Shown: one piece after another, positions 8,045-15,270 of the stretch | Position numbering within the stretch: the stretch's first letter is position 1 | Layout of the letters: the number at the start of each line of letters is the position of its first letter | NCBI RefSeq assembly: GCF_018780385.1 | Contig: NZ_JADMJO010000039.1 | Span: 1 to 34,302, forward strand | Direction of reading: 5' to 3' | DNA: 34,302 nt | Source: Hydrogenophaga sp. | Lineage (GTDB): Bacteria; Pseudomonadota; Gammaproteobacteria; Burkholderiales; Burkholderiaceae_C | Notes under the pieces: generated by a model | Databases searched by the model: none | Told to the model about the DNA's origin: nothing | The model's input: only the letters and a program-made list of their open reading frames with translations | Translations under genes and position numbers: made by a program

Positions 8045-8070
8045 AACACCTTGGCACCGCGCTTTATTCC
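8045..8070 (-). promoter_or_regulatory. candidate ECF-type promoter for the AcfC-like gene
   Basis: On the minus strand GGAAT (8070-8066) is followed by 15 bases and then GGTGTT (8050-8045). Spacing and sequence are the same as in the divergent plus-strand element at 8146. ECF sigma factors typically read a GGAA-type -35 and a CGT-type -10. This is inferred from sequence only. Confidence 0.45.
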
Positions 8071-8145
8071 ACGTCCGTGCGATCAATTCATGCCGGGCAA
8101 AGCCCGAAGCTTTGAACGGGGCCCTGGCGTACGCCGACGGTTGCT

Positions 8146-8171
8146 GGAATATTTTGGACACCTGCCGTGTT
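8146..8171 (+). promoter_or_regulatory. candidate ECF-type promoter for the lipoprotein-sigma-antisigma operon
   Basis: GGAAT (8146-8150) is followed by 15 bases and CGTGTT (8166-8171), about 45 bases before the lipoprotein start codon. It mirrors the element reading the other way at 8070-8045. The sigma factor encoded just downstream is the obvious candidate to use both, giving autoregulation. Confidence 0.5.
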
Positions 8172-8214
8172 TACTCCCATGCAAGTTCCTTTCAACATTT
8201 TTAGCCGAGGTCCC

Positions 8215-8601
8215 ATGAACCGTAAATTGACACTGACCGTGTTCGTAGCTGCTGCCGTTCTGGCAACAGGTTGCGCCAGCACCTTGACGAGCAACAACCC
8301 AGCGACAGCCGCTGATGGAGTGCTCGTTGGCACCAACGGCATGACTCTCTACACCTTTGACAAGGATGCCGCCAATTCAGGCAAGAGCGTTTGCAATGGG
8401 CCATGTGCGCAGAATTGGCCTCCATTGGTCGCTGCTGCCAACGCCGCCGCAAGTGAGGATTGGGTCGTGATCGCGCGCGACGACGGTAGCAACCAGTGGG
8501 CCTACAAGGGCAAGCCAGTCTACTTCTGGGCCAAAGATAAAAAACCAGGTGATCGCACAGGCGATGGGGTGAACGGCATCTGGCGCGTCGCCAAGCCTTG
8601 A
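8215..8601 (+). CDS. COG4315-type repeat lipoprotein
   Basis: The 128-residue product has a signal peptide with a lipobox-like ATGC ending at Cys20. Two copies of the short secreted repeat of the lipoprotein_15/COG4315 family follow: one around MTLYTFDKDAANSGKSVCNG with WPPL after it, the other around QWAYKGKPVYFWAKDKKPGD. The Cys pair in SVCNGPC is typical. The biochemical role of this family is unknown. The start at 8215 follows a CCGAGG site, and in-frame residues upstream are not signal-like. It is the first gene of an operon with an ECF sigma factor and its anti-sigma factor, so it is probably part of their envelope-stress response. Confidence 0.85.
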   Translation: MNRKLTLTVFVAAAVLATGCASTLTSNNPATAADGVLVGTNGMTLYTFDKDAANSGKSVCNGPCAQNWPPLVAAANAAASEDWVVIARDDGSNQWAYKGKPVYFWAKDKKPGDRTGDGVNGIWRVAKP

Positions 8602-8623
8602 GACCCATTTCCGTTTCGTCGCC

Positions 8624-9133
8624 ATGGCGTTTGAGGAGATGCTGGTTCACATACCGTCACTGAGGCGTTATGCACGGCTGCTGACGGGTAGCTCCTCCCA
8701 TGCAGACGACTTGGTCCAGGACACGCTGGAGAGGGCGTGTGTCAAATGGGCACTGTGGCAGCCAGGATCGGCATTGCGATCCTGGCTGTTCACCTTGATG
8801 CATAACCTCTACCTGAATCAACGGCGGGATTGGCGTCATGACGATACACACGCATCCATGGATGACGTGGCTGAACCAGCGTACGAGCCCTTCGTGCAGG
8901 CCAGCGAGCAAATGGACATGCAACTGGCGCTTGATCGCATGTCGCCAGCGTTGAGAGAGGTACTTCTGCTGGTGTCCGTTGAGGAGTACACCTATGCGGA
9001 AGCTGCCAAAATTCTGAATATCCCGATTGGCACGGTGATGTCACGTTTACACAGGGCGCGCGAACAACTCCGCGGCCTGATTAACCACGAGGAGGCCATG
9101 TCAACCCCCTCTTTGCATCTGGTGAAGCGATGA
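8624..9133 (+). CDS. ECF-type RNA polymerase sigma factor
   Basis: The 169-residue product has sigma region 2 (ADDLVQDTLERA, then LRSWLFTLMHNLYLNQRR) and region 4 with its helix-turn-helix (TYAEAAKILNIPIGTVMSRLHRARE). The lack of region 3 identifies an extracytoplasmic-function sigma factor. The gene overlaps the anti-sigma gene by ATGA at 9130-9133. There is no clear ribosome-binding site before the ATG at 8624; coupling from the lipoprotein gene 22 bases upstream may help. It is expected to direct transcription from the GGAAT-N15-[C/G]GTGTT elements in the divergent intergenic region. Confidence 0.93.
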   Translation: MAFEEMLVHIPSLRRYARLLTGSSSHADDLVQDTLERACVKWALWQPGSALRSWLFTLMHNLYLNQRRDWRHDDTHASMDDVAEPAYEPFVQASEQMDMQLALDRMSPALREVLLLVSVEEYTYAEAAKILNIPIGTVMSRLHRAREQLRGLINHEEAMSTPSLHLVKR

Positions 9134-9927
9134 TCGAGGACGAATCCGCCGTTAGCGAGGTTGAGTTACACGCGCTGGTTGACGGCCAGCTGGAGTCAAT
9201 GCGCATTCCATATGTTCTGGAATGGCTGCGCCAGCATCCTGAAGACGCATTGCGTGTGGCCCAGTGGCAGGCGCAGCGGCTGCAGCTCCGCCGCTTGCAT
9301 CGTTCAATCGCTTTGGGCGAATCGCCACCGGAACTGGTGCGAGCAGTCACCCAAGCGCCGCGTCGGATGCCTTGGCGGCATGCTGCCGCCGCCGCCTGGC
9401 TGTTGGGTGTTGGCGTTGTGAGTGGCATGATGGGAGGAAGCCTGCTGCCGTCGGGCAGCCGCAGCGCTTCACATGACGTGGCAGCACTCATGCCAAGTTT
9501 TGCCCGCGATGCTGTGCTCGCTCACGCAGTGTTCGCACCGGAAATCCGTCATCCGGTGGAAGTGACATCTGCCGACGAAGCCCATTTGGTTCAATGGTTA
9601 ACGCGACGATTGGGTGCGCCCTTAAGGGCCCCAACGCTTCAGGCGCAGGGTTTTAATCTTCTCGGGGGACGCTTGTTGCCAGGAGCTGATGGTCCCAGAG
9701 CCCAATTCATGTACGAAGACAAGCAAGGGCAGCGTGTCACTCTCTACGTGACGGTTTTCGGGGAAGGGGTGGCTCCCACTGAAACTGCGTTCCGCTCGGC
9801 CCGGGATGGCACGGTCGAGTCGTTTTACTGGATTGAGGGGCGTTTTGGCTATGCCTTCAGTGGCGAGTTGCCCCGAGCAAGCGCAATGATGTTGGCCCGT
9901 GAGGTTTACCGGCAACTATCGCCGTGA
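9130..9927 (+). CDS. transmembrane anti-sigma factor
   Basis: The 265-residue product has a cytoplasmic N-terminal anti-sigma domain (VSEVELHALVDGQLES, then EDALRVAQWQAQRLQLRRLHRS). One membrane segment lies at about residues 84-106 (AAAAAWLLGVGVVSGMMGG), followed by a periplasmic domain of about 160 residues. The N-terminal domain lacks the zinc HxxxCxxC motif, as in many Burkholderiales anti-sigma factors whose N-termini resemble ISDxELHAYVDGEL. The start codon overlaps the sigma gene stop (ATGA), which ensures balanced translation. The periplasmic part presumably receives the signal, and its nature cannot be read from sequence. Confidence 0.88.
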   Translation: MIEDESAVSEVELHALVDGQLESMRIPYVLEWLRQHPEDALRVAQWQAQRLQLRRLHRSIALGESPPELVRAVTQAPRRMPWRHAAAAAWLLGVGVVSGMMGGSLLPSGSRSASHDVAALMPSFARDAVLAHAVFAPEIRHPVEVTSADEAHLVQWLTRRLGAPLRAPTLQAQGFNLLGGRLLPGADGPRAQFMYEDKQGQRVTLYVTVFGEGVAPTETAFRSARDGTVESFYWIEGRFGYAFSGELPRASAMMLAREVYRQLSP

Positions 9928-10089
9928 AAGAAGCACGGGGACGCCAGAGTCGGCATGTCTCCATGCTCCCTGGGCTCAGTTTTCTCCGGTGCCGTGCGTG
10001 CGTCATGCTGGGATCCATGGCGGTTTCTACACATCGGTCTTGTCAGGGTACTGGCGTACTCAATTGCCTTCAGGTCGGAAAGTGAGCAA

Positions 10090-10556
10090 TCAGCCTATCC
10101 AGGGCAAAAACCATCGTGTACGCTGGCGGCATGCGGCGTACTCGGGATGTACTTGGAGCATCCAGCGCTCTTCATAACGGGCCTTGAGGGTCAATACGAC
10201 CACCAGCGCAAGTACGGCCAGCCACGTCCACCAAGCCTTGCTTGACCATGCACCAGCGATGCCACATGCCATGACGGCGGTGTACATCGGATGGCGAATC
10301 CACCGATAGGGCCCGTGTTGAATCAGGGTCGCGCCGGCGCGAGGCGCGGGCCGGAATTGAAGTCGCCCAGCCGGTTGGTAGACAGCGCCCACAGACCTAG
10401 GAGCGTGCCCAGCACGGCAAAGATCCAAGCCGCACGCGGTGCCTCTGCCGCCACGAATGCCGGCAGGTACTGCTACGCCAGGACGATGATCAGCCAGAAC
10501 TGCAGGGTGACCAGGGCGCTGCCCATAAGGTGCTGGAAACGGGCGTCGGTGCTCAA
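10090..10556 (-). pseudogene. isoprenylcysteine carboxyl methyltransferase-like membrane protein, disrupted
   Basis: The C-terminal half reads as an ICMT/PEMT-like protein (GATLIQHGPYRWIRHPMYTAV, then an aromatic membrane segment and EERWMLQVHPEYAAC). The N-terminal half, starting at a TTG at 10556 behind an AGGAG site, is in another frame and is interrupted by a TAG at 10475-10473. That TAG stands where a Trp codon (TGG) would fit (LA-stop-QYLPAF). One base is missing near 10353-10358 (LGDFN then FRPAPRAG). With two lesions the gene is probably inactive. Its neighbours are a SAM methyltransferase and a TlpA-like gene on the same strand. Confidence 0.8.
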
Positions 10557-10571
10557 GGGAATCTCCTGGTA

Positions 10572-11207
10572 TCAGCGCCGCCGGGCGACCAGCCCGATCA
10601 GGGCTGAGCGACCGTGGTGACCACTGCCCTCGGCGAGGTCGGCTTCATACTCACGCAAGTGCTCGATGTCGAGTTCGCCGAATGCGTCGCGCAGCAAGCT
10701 CTCCGTGTACAGGTGCGATACCGGTGGCGGGCCGCCCGTTCGGTACTCGAGTTGCCTTGGCGTGTAGCCCTGCAGCACCAACCGCCCACCGGGTTTAAGG
10801 GCGCTCACCATGCGGGTGAACAGGCGTTCGCGCAGGGGAGGGTCGGCGAACTGCACGAAGATGGCTGCCACCCCGTCGCAGGCGGCCTCGGGCCAGGCAT
10901 AGCCATCGCAGTCCGCTACCGAGAATCCAACTGACACACCGCGCTGCGCCGCAAGCAAGCGGGCCTTCGCCACGCCGGTCTCGGCGATGTCGAAGGCCTC
11001 CACGTTCAGGCTCTGTTCGGCCAGCCAGACGCTGTTACGGCCCTCGCCATCGGCCACGCACAACACGCGCTCGCTCGGTGACCAGACGGGCGCGTGTTCA
11101 CGCAGCCAGCCGTTGGGCTCGGCGCCGAACAGGAAGCCGGGGGCGGCAAAGCGCTGGTTCCAGGCGTTCGCCGGATCGCTGAAAGGTGGATTGCTTTTTG
11201 TGTTCAT
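10572..11207 (-). CDS. class I SAM-dependent methyltransferase (TehB-like)
   Basis: The 211-residue product has a Rossmann-type methyltransferase core. The SAM motif is seen as RVLCVADGEGRNSVWLAEQ, motif II as VEAFDIAETGVAKARLLA, and the post-core as ALKPGGRLVLQGYTPRQLEY. The family includes TehB-like tellurite/thiol methyltransferases, but the substrate cannot be assigned. The start at 11207 gives MNTKSNPPFSDPANAWNQRF, a usual family N-terminus. In-frame sequence upstream overlaps the TlpA-like gene and is discounted. It is in the minus-strand cluster with the TlpA-like fusion 20 bases upstream. Confidence 0.85.
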   Translation of the reverse strand: MNTKSNPPFSDPANAWNQRFAAPGFLFGAEPNGWLREHAPVWSPSERVLCVADGEGRNSVWLAEQSLNVEAFDIAETGVAKARLLAAQRGVSVGFSVADCDGYAWPEAACDGVAAIFVQFADPPLRERLFTRMVSALKPGGRLVLQGYTPRQLEYRTGGPPPVSHLYTESLLRDAFGELDIEHLREYEADLAEGSGHHGRSALIGLVARRR

Positions 11208-11227
11208 GTTTGTCGCAGTGTGGCTCT

Positions 11228-12043
11228 TCAGGGGCCGGGCCTGAGCTGGCGCAGTCGATTCTGCAGAGCGGCCGCGTTGAGGATGCCGAAGTGCGGGTCG
11301 ACTTGACGGCCCTGGGCATCGTAGAAGAGCGTGATGGGCACGCCACGCGAACCGATGGCCTGCCCCAGTGTGGACCCGCTGTCCAGCAGCACCTCGCGCA
11401 GAGGCAGGCCCTCCTGGCGCAAGTAGGTCTGCACGGTGGCAGGCGACTCGCCCTGGTTGACAAAGAGGAAGCCCACCGCCGTCTCGCGCTGCTGTGCGGC
11501 CGCGAGCACGGGCATCTCCACGCGGCAGGGGCCGCACCAGCTGGCCCAGAGATTGACGACCTCCGGCCGCCCACGGGCGGCTTCGGACAAGCTGACGGAC
11601 CGGGTACCCTCCAGCTCGGTCAGTTGCACTGGCGGCATGGCTTGCGATCTCGCCAGCCCGCTTGCGGCGGTGGCCAGCCACCACAGCGCCACGCCCGCCG
11701 AGCTGCTCACGAGCCAGGCACGGCGCAGCGAGGGCTCGCGCAGGCTGCGCCACGCCAACCATGCCAGGCCAGCGACTAGCCCGGCGGGTGCGAACCAGCC
11801 GCCGTCGCGCAGATCCAGCGCAGCCCAGGGTGAGGCTAGGTAGGCATCAGCATGCAGGGCAAGGTAGGCCACGCGCGCCACCAGTAAGGCCAGCAGAGTC
11901 GCGTGCACCACCGCGCGGCCCGTCACCTTGTCCGATCCTTTGCGCGTGAGGCGCGTGGCCATCCAGGAAACGGCCCAGACGGCCGCCAGCAGAAGAACGG
12001 GTGCCATTGACAGCGCGATCGGGCCGAGGGCAATGGACAGCAT
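11228..12043 (-). CDS. Lgt-like membrane domain fused to TlpA-type thioredoxin
   Basis: The 271-residue product has an N-terminal membrane region of about four helices (residues 5-130) and a C-terminal TlpA/ResA-type thioredoxin domain with the WCGPC motif (Cys170, Cys173). The cis-Pro region is SRGVPITLFYD. The membrane part contains a stretch (ARVAYLALHADAYLASPW, then DGGW) that resembles the conserved core of prolipoprotein diacylglyceryl transferase, but it is too short to be a full Lgt. The protein is expected to place a reducing thioredoxin in the periplasm. The start at 12043 is chosen because membrane helix 1 begins there. It lies just after the broken hydrolase gene. Confidence 0.8.
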   Translation of the reverse strand: MLSIALGPIALSMAPVLLLAAVWAVSWMATRLTRKGSDKVTGRAVVHATLLALLVARVAYLALHADAYLASPWAALDLRDGGWFAPAGLVAGLAWLAWRSLREPSLRRAWLVSSSAGVALWWLATAASGLARSQAMPPVQLTELEGTRSVSLSEAARGRPEVVNLWASWCGPCRVEMPVLAAAQQRETAVGFLFVNQGESPATVQTYLRQEGLPLREVLLDSGSTLGQAIGSRGVPITLFYDAQGRQVDPHFGILNAAALQNRLRQLRPGP

Positions 12044-12047
12044 GGGT

Positions 12048-12967
12048 TCAGTCTGCCCCGCAGTTCGAATGCTCGGGCGGCGCTTCAAACGCTGTGCTCA
12101 GAAACGCCACAAGGGCCCGGCCATGCGGTGCCAGGGCCTCACGCAGGTCGTGATCGCCGTCTACCAGCAGCAGATGAGCCTGGCTGGACGCGGTCAGCAG
12201 GCGGTATGCGTCCTCGACCGGCACCGTGTGGTGGTCGATGCCGTGCACGAGCAAGGTGGGGCAGCGCACCGCGGCCAGCGTGTTCAGGGGTGCGATCTCG
12301 TCAAACGTGGTGCCGATCGCCTGCTGCACACGGCGAAACACATACCAGACCAGCAGCGCCTGCGGTATGCGCTTTTCGGCCATGAACCGGCGCATCACCT
12401 CGCCCGGGTGGGCGAACGCCGACAGGCTGACCACGGCCCGCACGTCGTCGTGGTGAGCAGCGTGCAGCAGGGCGGCGGTTGCGCCCACCGAGTGCCCCAG
12501 CAGTGCAAGGCGGCGGGTATCGATGTTCGGCTGGCGCCGCAGGCAGGCCAGGCCAGGCCCGAGGCAATGTCCTCTGCAAAGCGCGGCATGGACGTGAAGG
12601 TCTCGTCATCGCTGTGCCCATGGCATCGGGCATCGATCAGCAGCACGGCGAAACTGGCACTGTGCAGCGGAGGCACCACCGGCCCCATCATCGCTGCGTT
12701 CGAGCCCCAACCATGCATCACCAGCACCGCGGGTGCCGGTCGGGCAAAACCGGGCGGCGGCAACACCCACCGCCCCGTTAGGCGTTTGCCGCCGGCGGTG
12801 GGTATGTGGACCTGCTGGATGCGATCGGGCGCAAGTCCGAATGCGTTGGGCAGGTGTGCATGGAGCACGCGCGGCGCACGCAAGCCGCGCTCGATGCCAA
12901 GGTGTACCAGCCGGCGCAAGATCCACAAGCCACCTGCCGTGGCGACCGCACCTAGGATCATGGTCAT
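12048..12967 (-). pseudogene. alpha/beta hydrolase, broken by a 5-bp tandem repeat expansion
   Basis: The N-terminal part has a membrane-anchor-like segment and a typical hydrolase core (PAVLVMHGWGSNAAMMG, LLIDARCHGHSDDE). The C-terminal part is in a different frame (LLGHSVGATAALLHAA nucleophile elbow with catalytic Ser, LLVHGIDHHTVPVEDA with the acid, VDGDHD with the His). The two frames meet at three tandem AGGCC units (12545-12559). Removing one unit restores a continuous reading, LACLRRQPNIDTRRLALLGHS. Catalytic residues are otherwise present, so inactivation looks recent. It lies between a membrane-protein gene and the TlpA-like gene on the same strand. Confidence 0.88.
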
Positions 12968-12992
12968 TTGCGTGTGGGTGATGGGACGCGGC

Positions 12993-13451
12993 TCATCCCG
13001 GCACCTGCCGCGAGTTGGCGGCGCTAGCAAAGCGTCTGGACGTCCAGCCGATCACCGCTCCAAAGATAACATGGCCGATCAGGCTGGGCAGCACCGTGGC
13101 CGCGCCCAGTTGCCAGGGCAGTGGATCGTTGAAGTACAGCGGGAGGGACAGCGAGTTAATTGCGACGTAGTAGGCTACGCCGTAGATTGCGCCGGACAGC
13201 ACGGGCCGTTGGCGCGCACCGGTGCCCAGCAGGATGAGCAGCAAGGGCAGGGCCGAAACCCACCCGATCACGATGTGCTGCACGAACAGCATCCATGGCT
13301 GGGGGTCGTTCACAAATAGCCCCGCGAATTTCGGTCCGTAATGGCCTATGCGCAGGCCTGCGGCCTTGAACAGCGGGCTCAACGGAACGATGGCGAGGGA
13401 GGCGATGGTTCCCGAGCGGATGCTTTCGATCAGGATGGCTTTGGGCTGCAT
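12993..13451 (-). CDS. four-helix membrane protein of unknown function
   Basis: The 152-residue product has about four hydrophobic segments (near residues 15-33, 53-75, 83-100 and 115-137). It begins MQPKAILIESIRSGTIASLA and ends in a short basic cytoplasmic tail. I see a loose resemblance to YagU/DUF1440-type inner-membrane proteins but cannot assign a family with confidence. It sits between OsmC and the broken hydrolase in the minus-strand cluster. Nothing indicates a substrate or a catalytic site. Confidence 0.7.
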   Translation of the reverse strand: MQPKAILIESIRSGTIASLAIVPLSPLFKAAGLRIGHYGPKFAGLFVNDPQPWMLFVQHIVIGWVSALPLLLILLGTGARQRPVLSGAIYGVAYYVAINSLSLPLYFNDPLPWQLGAATVLPSLIGHVIFGAVIGWTSRRFASAANSRQVPG

Positions 13452-13464
13452 GGAGGCGGTCGGC

Positions 13465-13914
13465 TCAGGTCTGGTCGCGCAAGATGTGGCCGGCGGCGTC
13501 GACCACGGTCACCCGCACCGGGACGGCCTGGCGCACGCTCTGGGTGACGGTACAGAACTCCTCGAACTGCGCCAGTGCGCGGTCTAGGTGCTCCAGTGAA
13601 CTTGCCACCACTCCGAGGGTGATAGTGGTGTGGATGCCCAGAATCCGCAGCCGGCCTTCGGGGTTGCGCCCCACCTCGGCCGTCACCTCGCAGCGCAGGG
13701 GTTCGGGTGCCTGCTTGAACTTTCGCAGCGCAAACAGCAACGAATCGCTCAGGCAGTTGCCGACCGACGCAGCCAGCAGTTGGGCGGGCGAGGGCCCTTC
13801 TCCCTTACCCAGGGGCGCGGGTTCGTCGGCGATCAACTCGGGGATGTTGTCGCCGAAGCGGATCTCGAAGCGGTAGTCGGTCTGCTGCCCGAGCGAAACG
13901 GATACGGCGGTCAT
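13465..13914 (-). CDS. OsmC-family thiol peroxidase-like protein
   Basis: The 149-residue product has the two family cysteines, Cys54 (SVGNCLSDSLL) and Cys121 (FEEFCTVTQSV). In OsmC/Ohr proteins these form the peroxidatic/resolving pair that reduces organic hydroperoxides; some OsmC proteins also act on persulfides. The GEGPSPAQLLAAS segment before the first Cys is characteristic. The protein is cytosolic, with no signal. Its location beside a persulfide dioxygenase-like gene suggests a role in thiol oxidant or persulfide handling, which is inference. Confidence 0.88.
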   Translation of the reverse strand: MTAVSVSLGQQTDYRFEIRFGDNIPELIADEPAPLGKGEGPSPAQLLAASVGNCLSDSLLFALRKFKQAPEPLRCEVTAEVGRNPEGRLRILGIHTTITLGVVASSLEHLDRALAQFEEFCTVTQSVRQAVPVRVTVVDAAGHILRDQT

Positions 13915-13998
13915 GCAGATGTCCCAGTTGAGTTTGGGCGTAGGTTCGCCTGTGTTGTGCCCACCCTATATGGCAGGAAAGGTACAACCCTTCGCAAC

Positions 13999-14190
13999 TC
14001 ACTTCTTCAGGGAGCAGGTGTTAAAGCCGAAGATTGCGTAGGGTGGGCACCAGCCGATGAGGCCGGTGAGCAAGGGAACGATGCCCAGGTAGCCCCACAG
14101 ACCGATGGTGCTGGTGATTGCACCCGCGATGAGGGCCAGGCCGATGACGACGCGCAGGGTGCGGTCAATGCCGCCGACGTTCTTGGTCAT
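13999..14190 (-). CDS. DUF2892 small inner-membrane protein
   Basis: The 63-residue product has two membrane segments and the family pattern: MTKNVGGIDRTLRVVIG at the start, then LTGLIGWCPPYAIFGFNTC with two cysteines near the end. DUF2892 units occur alone or as the membrane tail of YgaP-type rhodaneses and are frequent in BigR-controlled sulfide operons. A GGAGA site precedes the ATG. It lies downstream of the MBL gene on the same strand and is probably co-transcribed with it. Confidence 0.9.
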   Translation of the reverse strand: MTKNVGGIDRTLRVVIGLALIAGAITSTIGLWGYLGIVPLLTGLIGWCPPYAIFGFNTCSLKK

Positions 14191-14244
14191 GTTGATTCTC
14201 CAAAAGTGAGGGATGAATAGCTAACTAACGGTCACTGCACTCGG

Positions 14245-15129
14245 TCAGAGTGCGTTCAGGGGGATCTTCAGGTAGGCCACGCCGTTGTCTTCTTTCGGTG
14301 GCAGCTCGCCGGCGCGGATGTTGACCTGGACCGACGGCAGGATCAGCGTGGGCATCTCCAGGGTGGCGTCGCGCCGAGTGCGCATGGCCACGAATTCGTC
14401 TTCGGTCACACCGTCGTGCACATGGATGTTCTTCGCGCGCTGTTCAGCCACCGTCGTCTCGAAAGCCACCGGCCGGTCGTTGGGTGGGTAGTCGTGGCAC
14501 ATGAACAGCCGCATCTCGGGTGGCAGGTTCAGCAGTTTGCGCGTGGAGGCATACAACGCACGGGCGTCACCTCCAGGGAAGTCGCAACGCGCGGTGCCCA
14601 CATCGGGCATGAACAGCGTGTCGCCCACGAACACCGCGTCGCCGAAGCGGTAGGCCGCGCAGGCTGGCGTATGGCCGGGCACAAACATCACTTCCCCGGT
14701 CAATGCGCCCAGCGGAATGGTTTCTCCCTCATGGAACAGGTGGTCGAACTGCGAGCCGTCCGGTTTAAAACCCGGCTCAAGGTTGAACACGCCCTTGAAG
14801 ACTTTTTGCACGGCGGTGATGTGGCCGCCGATGCCGATTTGTGCGCTCAGTCGGTCCCGCAGGTAGGGAGCGGCCGAAAGGTGGTCAGCGTGGGCGTGGG
14901 TCTCAAGGATCCATTGCACCTTGAGCTTGTTGGTGCGCACGTAGTCGATCACGCGGTCGGCCGAGGTGTGCTGTGTGCGGCCTGATTTCGGGTTGTAGTC
15001 GAGCACCGAATCGATGATGGCGGCTTCGCTGCCCGGGCCGTTGTGGACCACGTAGGTCACGGTCCAGGTGGCGGGATCGAACATGCCGTGCACTTGGGGG
15101 CTTGGAGTGGGGGTTGTGGCGGAGGTCAT
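14245..15129 (-). CDS. MBL-fold persulfide dioxygenase-like enzyme (Blh C-domain type)
   Basis: The 294-residue product has the metallo-beta-lactamase motif THAHADH at 77-83, then VPGHTPACAAYRFG, VFVGDTLFMPDVGTARCDFPGG and a late His (FMCHDYPP). These match the ETHE1/Blh persulfide dioxygenases, which oxidise glutathione persulfide to sulfite with a mononuclear iron. In Blh proteins a DUF442 domain is fused to this enzyme; here that domain is a separate gene (16480-16911). The start at 15129 has an AAGAAGG site, and upstream in-frame sequence runs through the AT-rich operator and is discarded. The gene is divergent from the BigR-like repressor. Confidence 0.9.
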   Translation of the reverse strand: MTSATTPTPSPQVHGMFDPATWTVTYVVHNGPGSEAAIIDSVLDYNPKSGRTQHTSADRVIDYVRTNKLKVQWILETHAHADHLSAAPYLRDRLSAQIGIGGHITAVQKVFKGVFNLEPGFKPDGSQFDHLFHEGETIPLGALTGEVMFVPGHTPACAAYRFGDAVFVGDTLFMPDVGTARCDFPGGDARALYASTRKLLNLPPEMRLFMCHDYPPNDRPVAFETTVAEQRAKNIHVHDGVTEDEFVAMRTRRDATLEMPTLILPSVQVNIRAGELPPKEDNGVAYLKIPLNAL

Positions 15130-15157
15130 GAGAGCCTTCTTTAAATAAGTCAACTGT

Positions 15158-15192
15158 AATATATTGACAAATATATTATTTGTCAATATATT
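15158..15192. promoter_or_regulatory. 35-bp perfect palindrome, probable BigR/SqrR-type operator
   Basis: The 16-base arm AATATATTGACAAATA (15158-15173) is followed by a 3-base centre and its exact reverse complement (15177-15192). It lies in a sharply AT-rich island between the divergent MBL and ArsR genes, where it would overlap both promoters. ArsR-family repressors bind such AT-rich dyads. Repressor identity is inferred from adjacency. Confidence 0.8.
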
Positions 15193-15196
15193 CTCG

Positions 15197-15240
15197 CCAT
15201 CCGCTGGCCATCCGCTGGCCATCCGCTGGCCATTTGCTGG
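15197..15240 (+). repeat. four tandem 11-bp repeats (CCATCCGCTGG)
   Basis: Three exact copies (15197-15207, 15208-15218, 15219-15229) and one diverged copy (15230-15240, CCATTTGCTGG) fill the space between the palindrome and the ArsR gene. Each junction forms GGCCA; CCA at the start and TGG at the end of each unit allow short hairpins. The period is close to one helical turn. Confidence 0.9.
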
Positions 15241-15270
15241 GCCGCCTCCATGAACCCGAAGGAAACATCG

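Noticed and set aside
11928..13319. A 463-codon plus-strand frame
   Set aside because: It lies opposite the hydrolase and membrane-protein genes on the minus strand, which have clear motifs.
15197..15240. CRISPR array
   Set aside because: The repeat units are only 11 bp and directly abutting, with no spacers and no cas genes.
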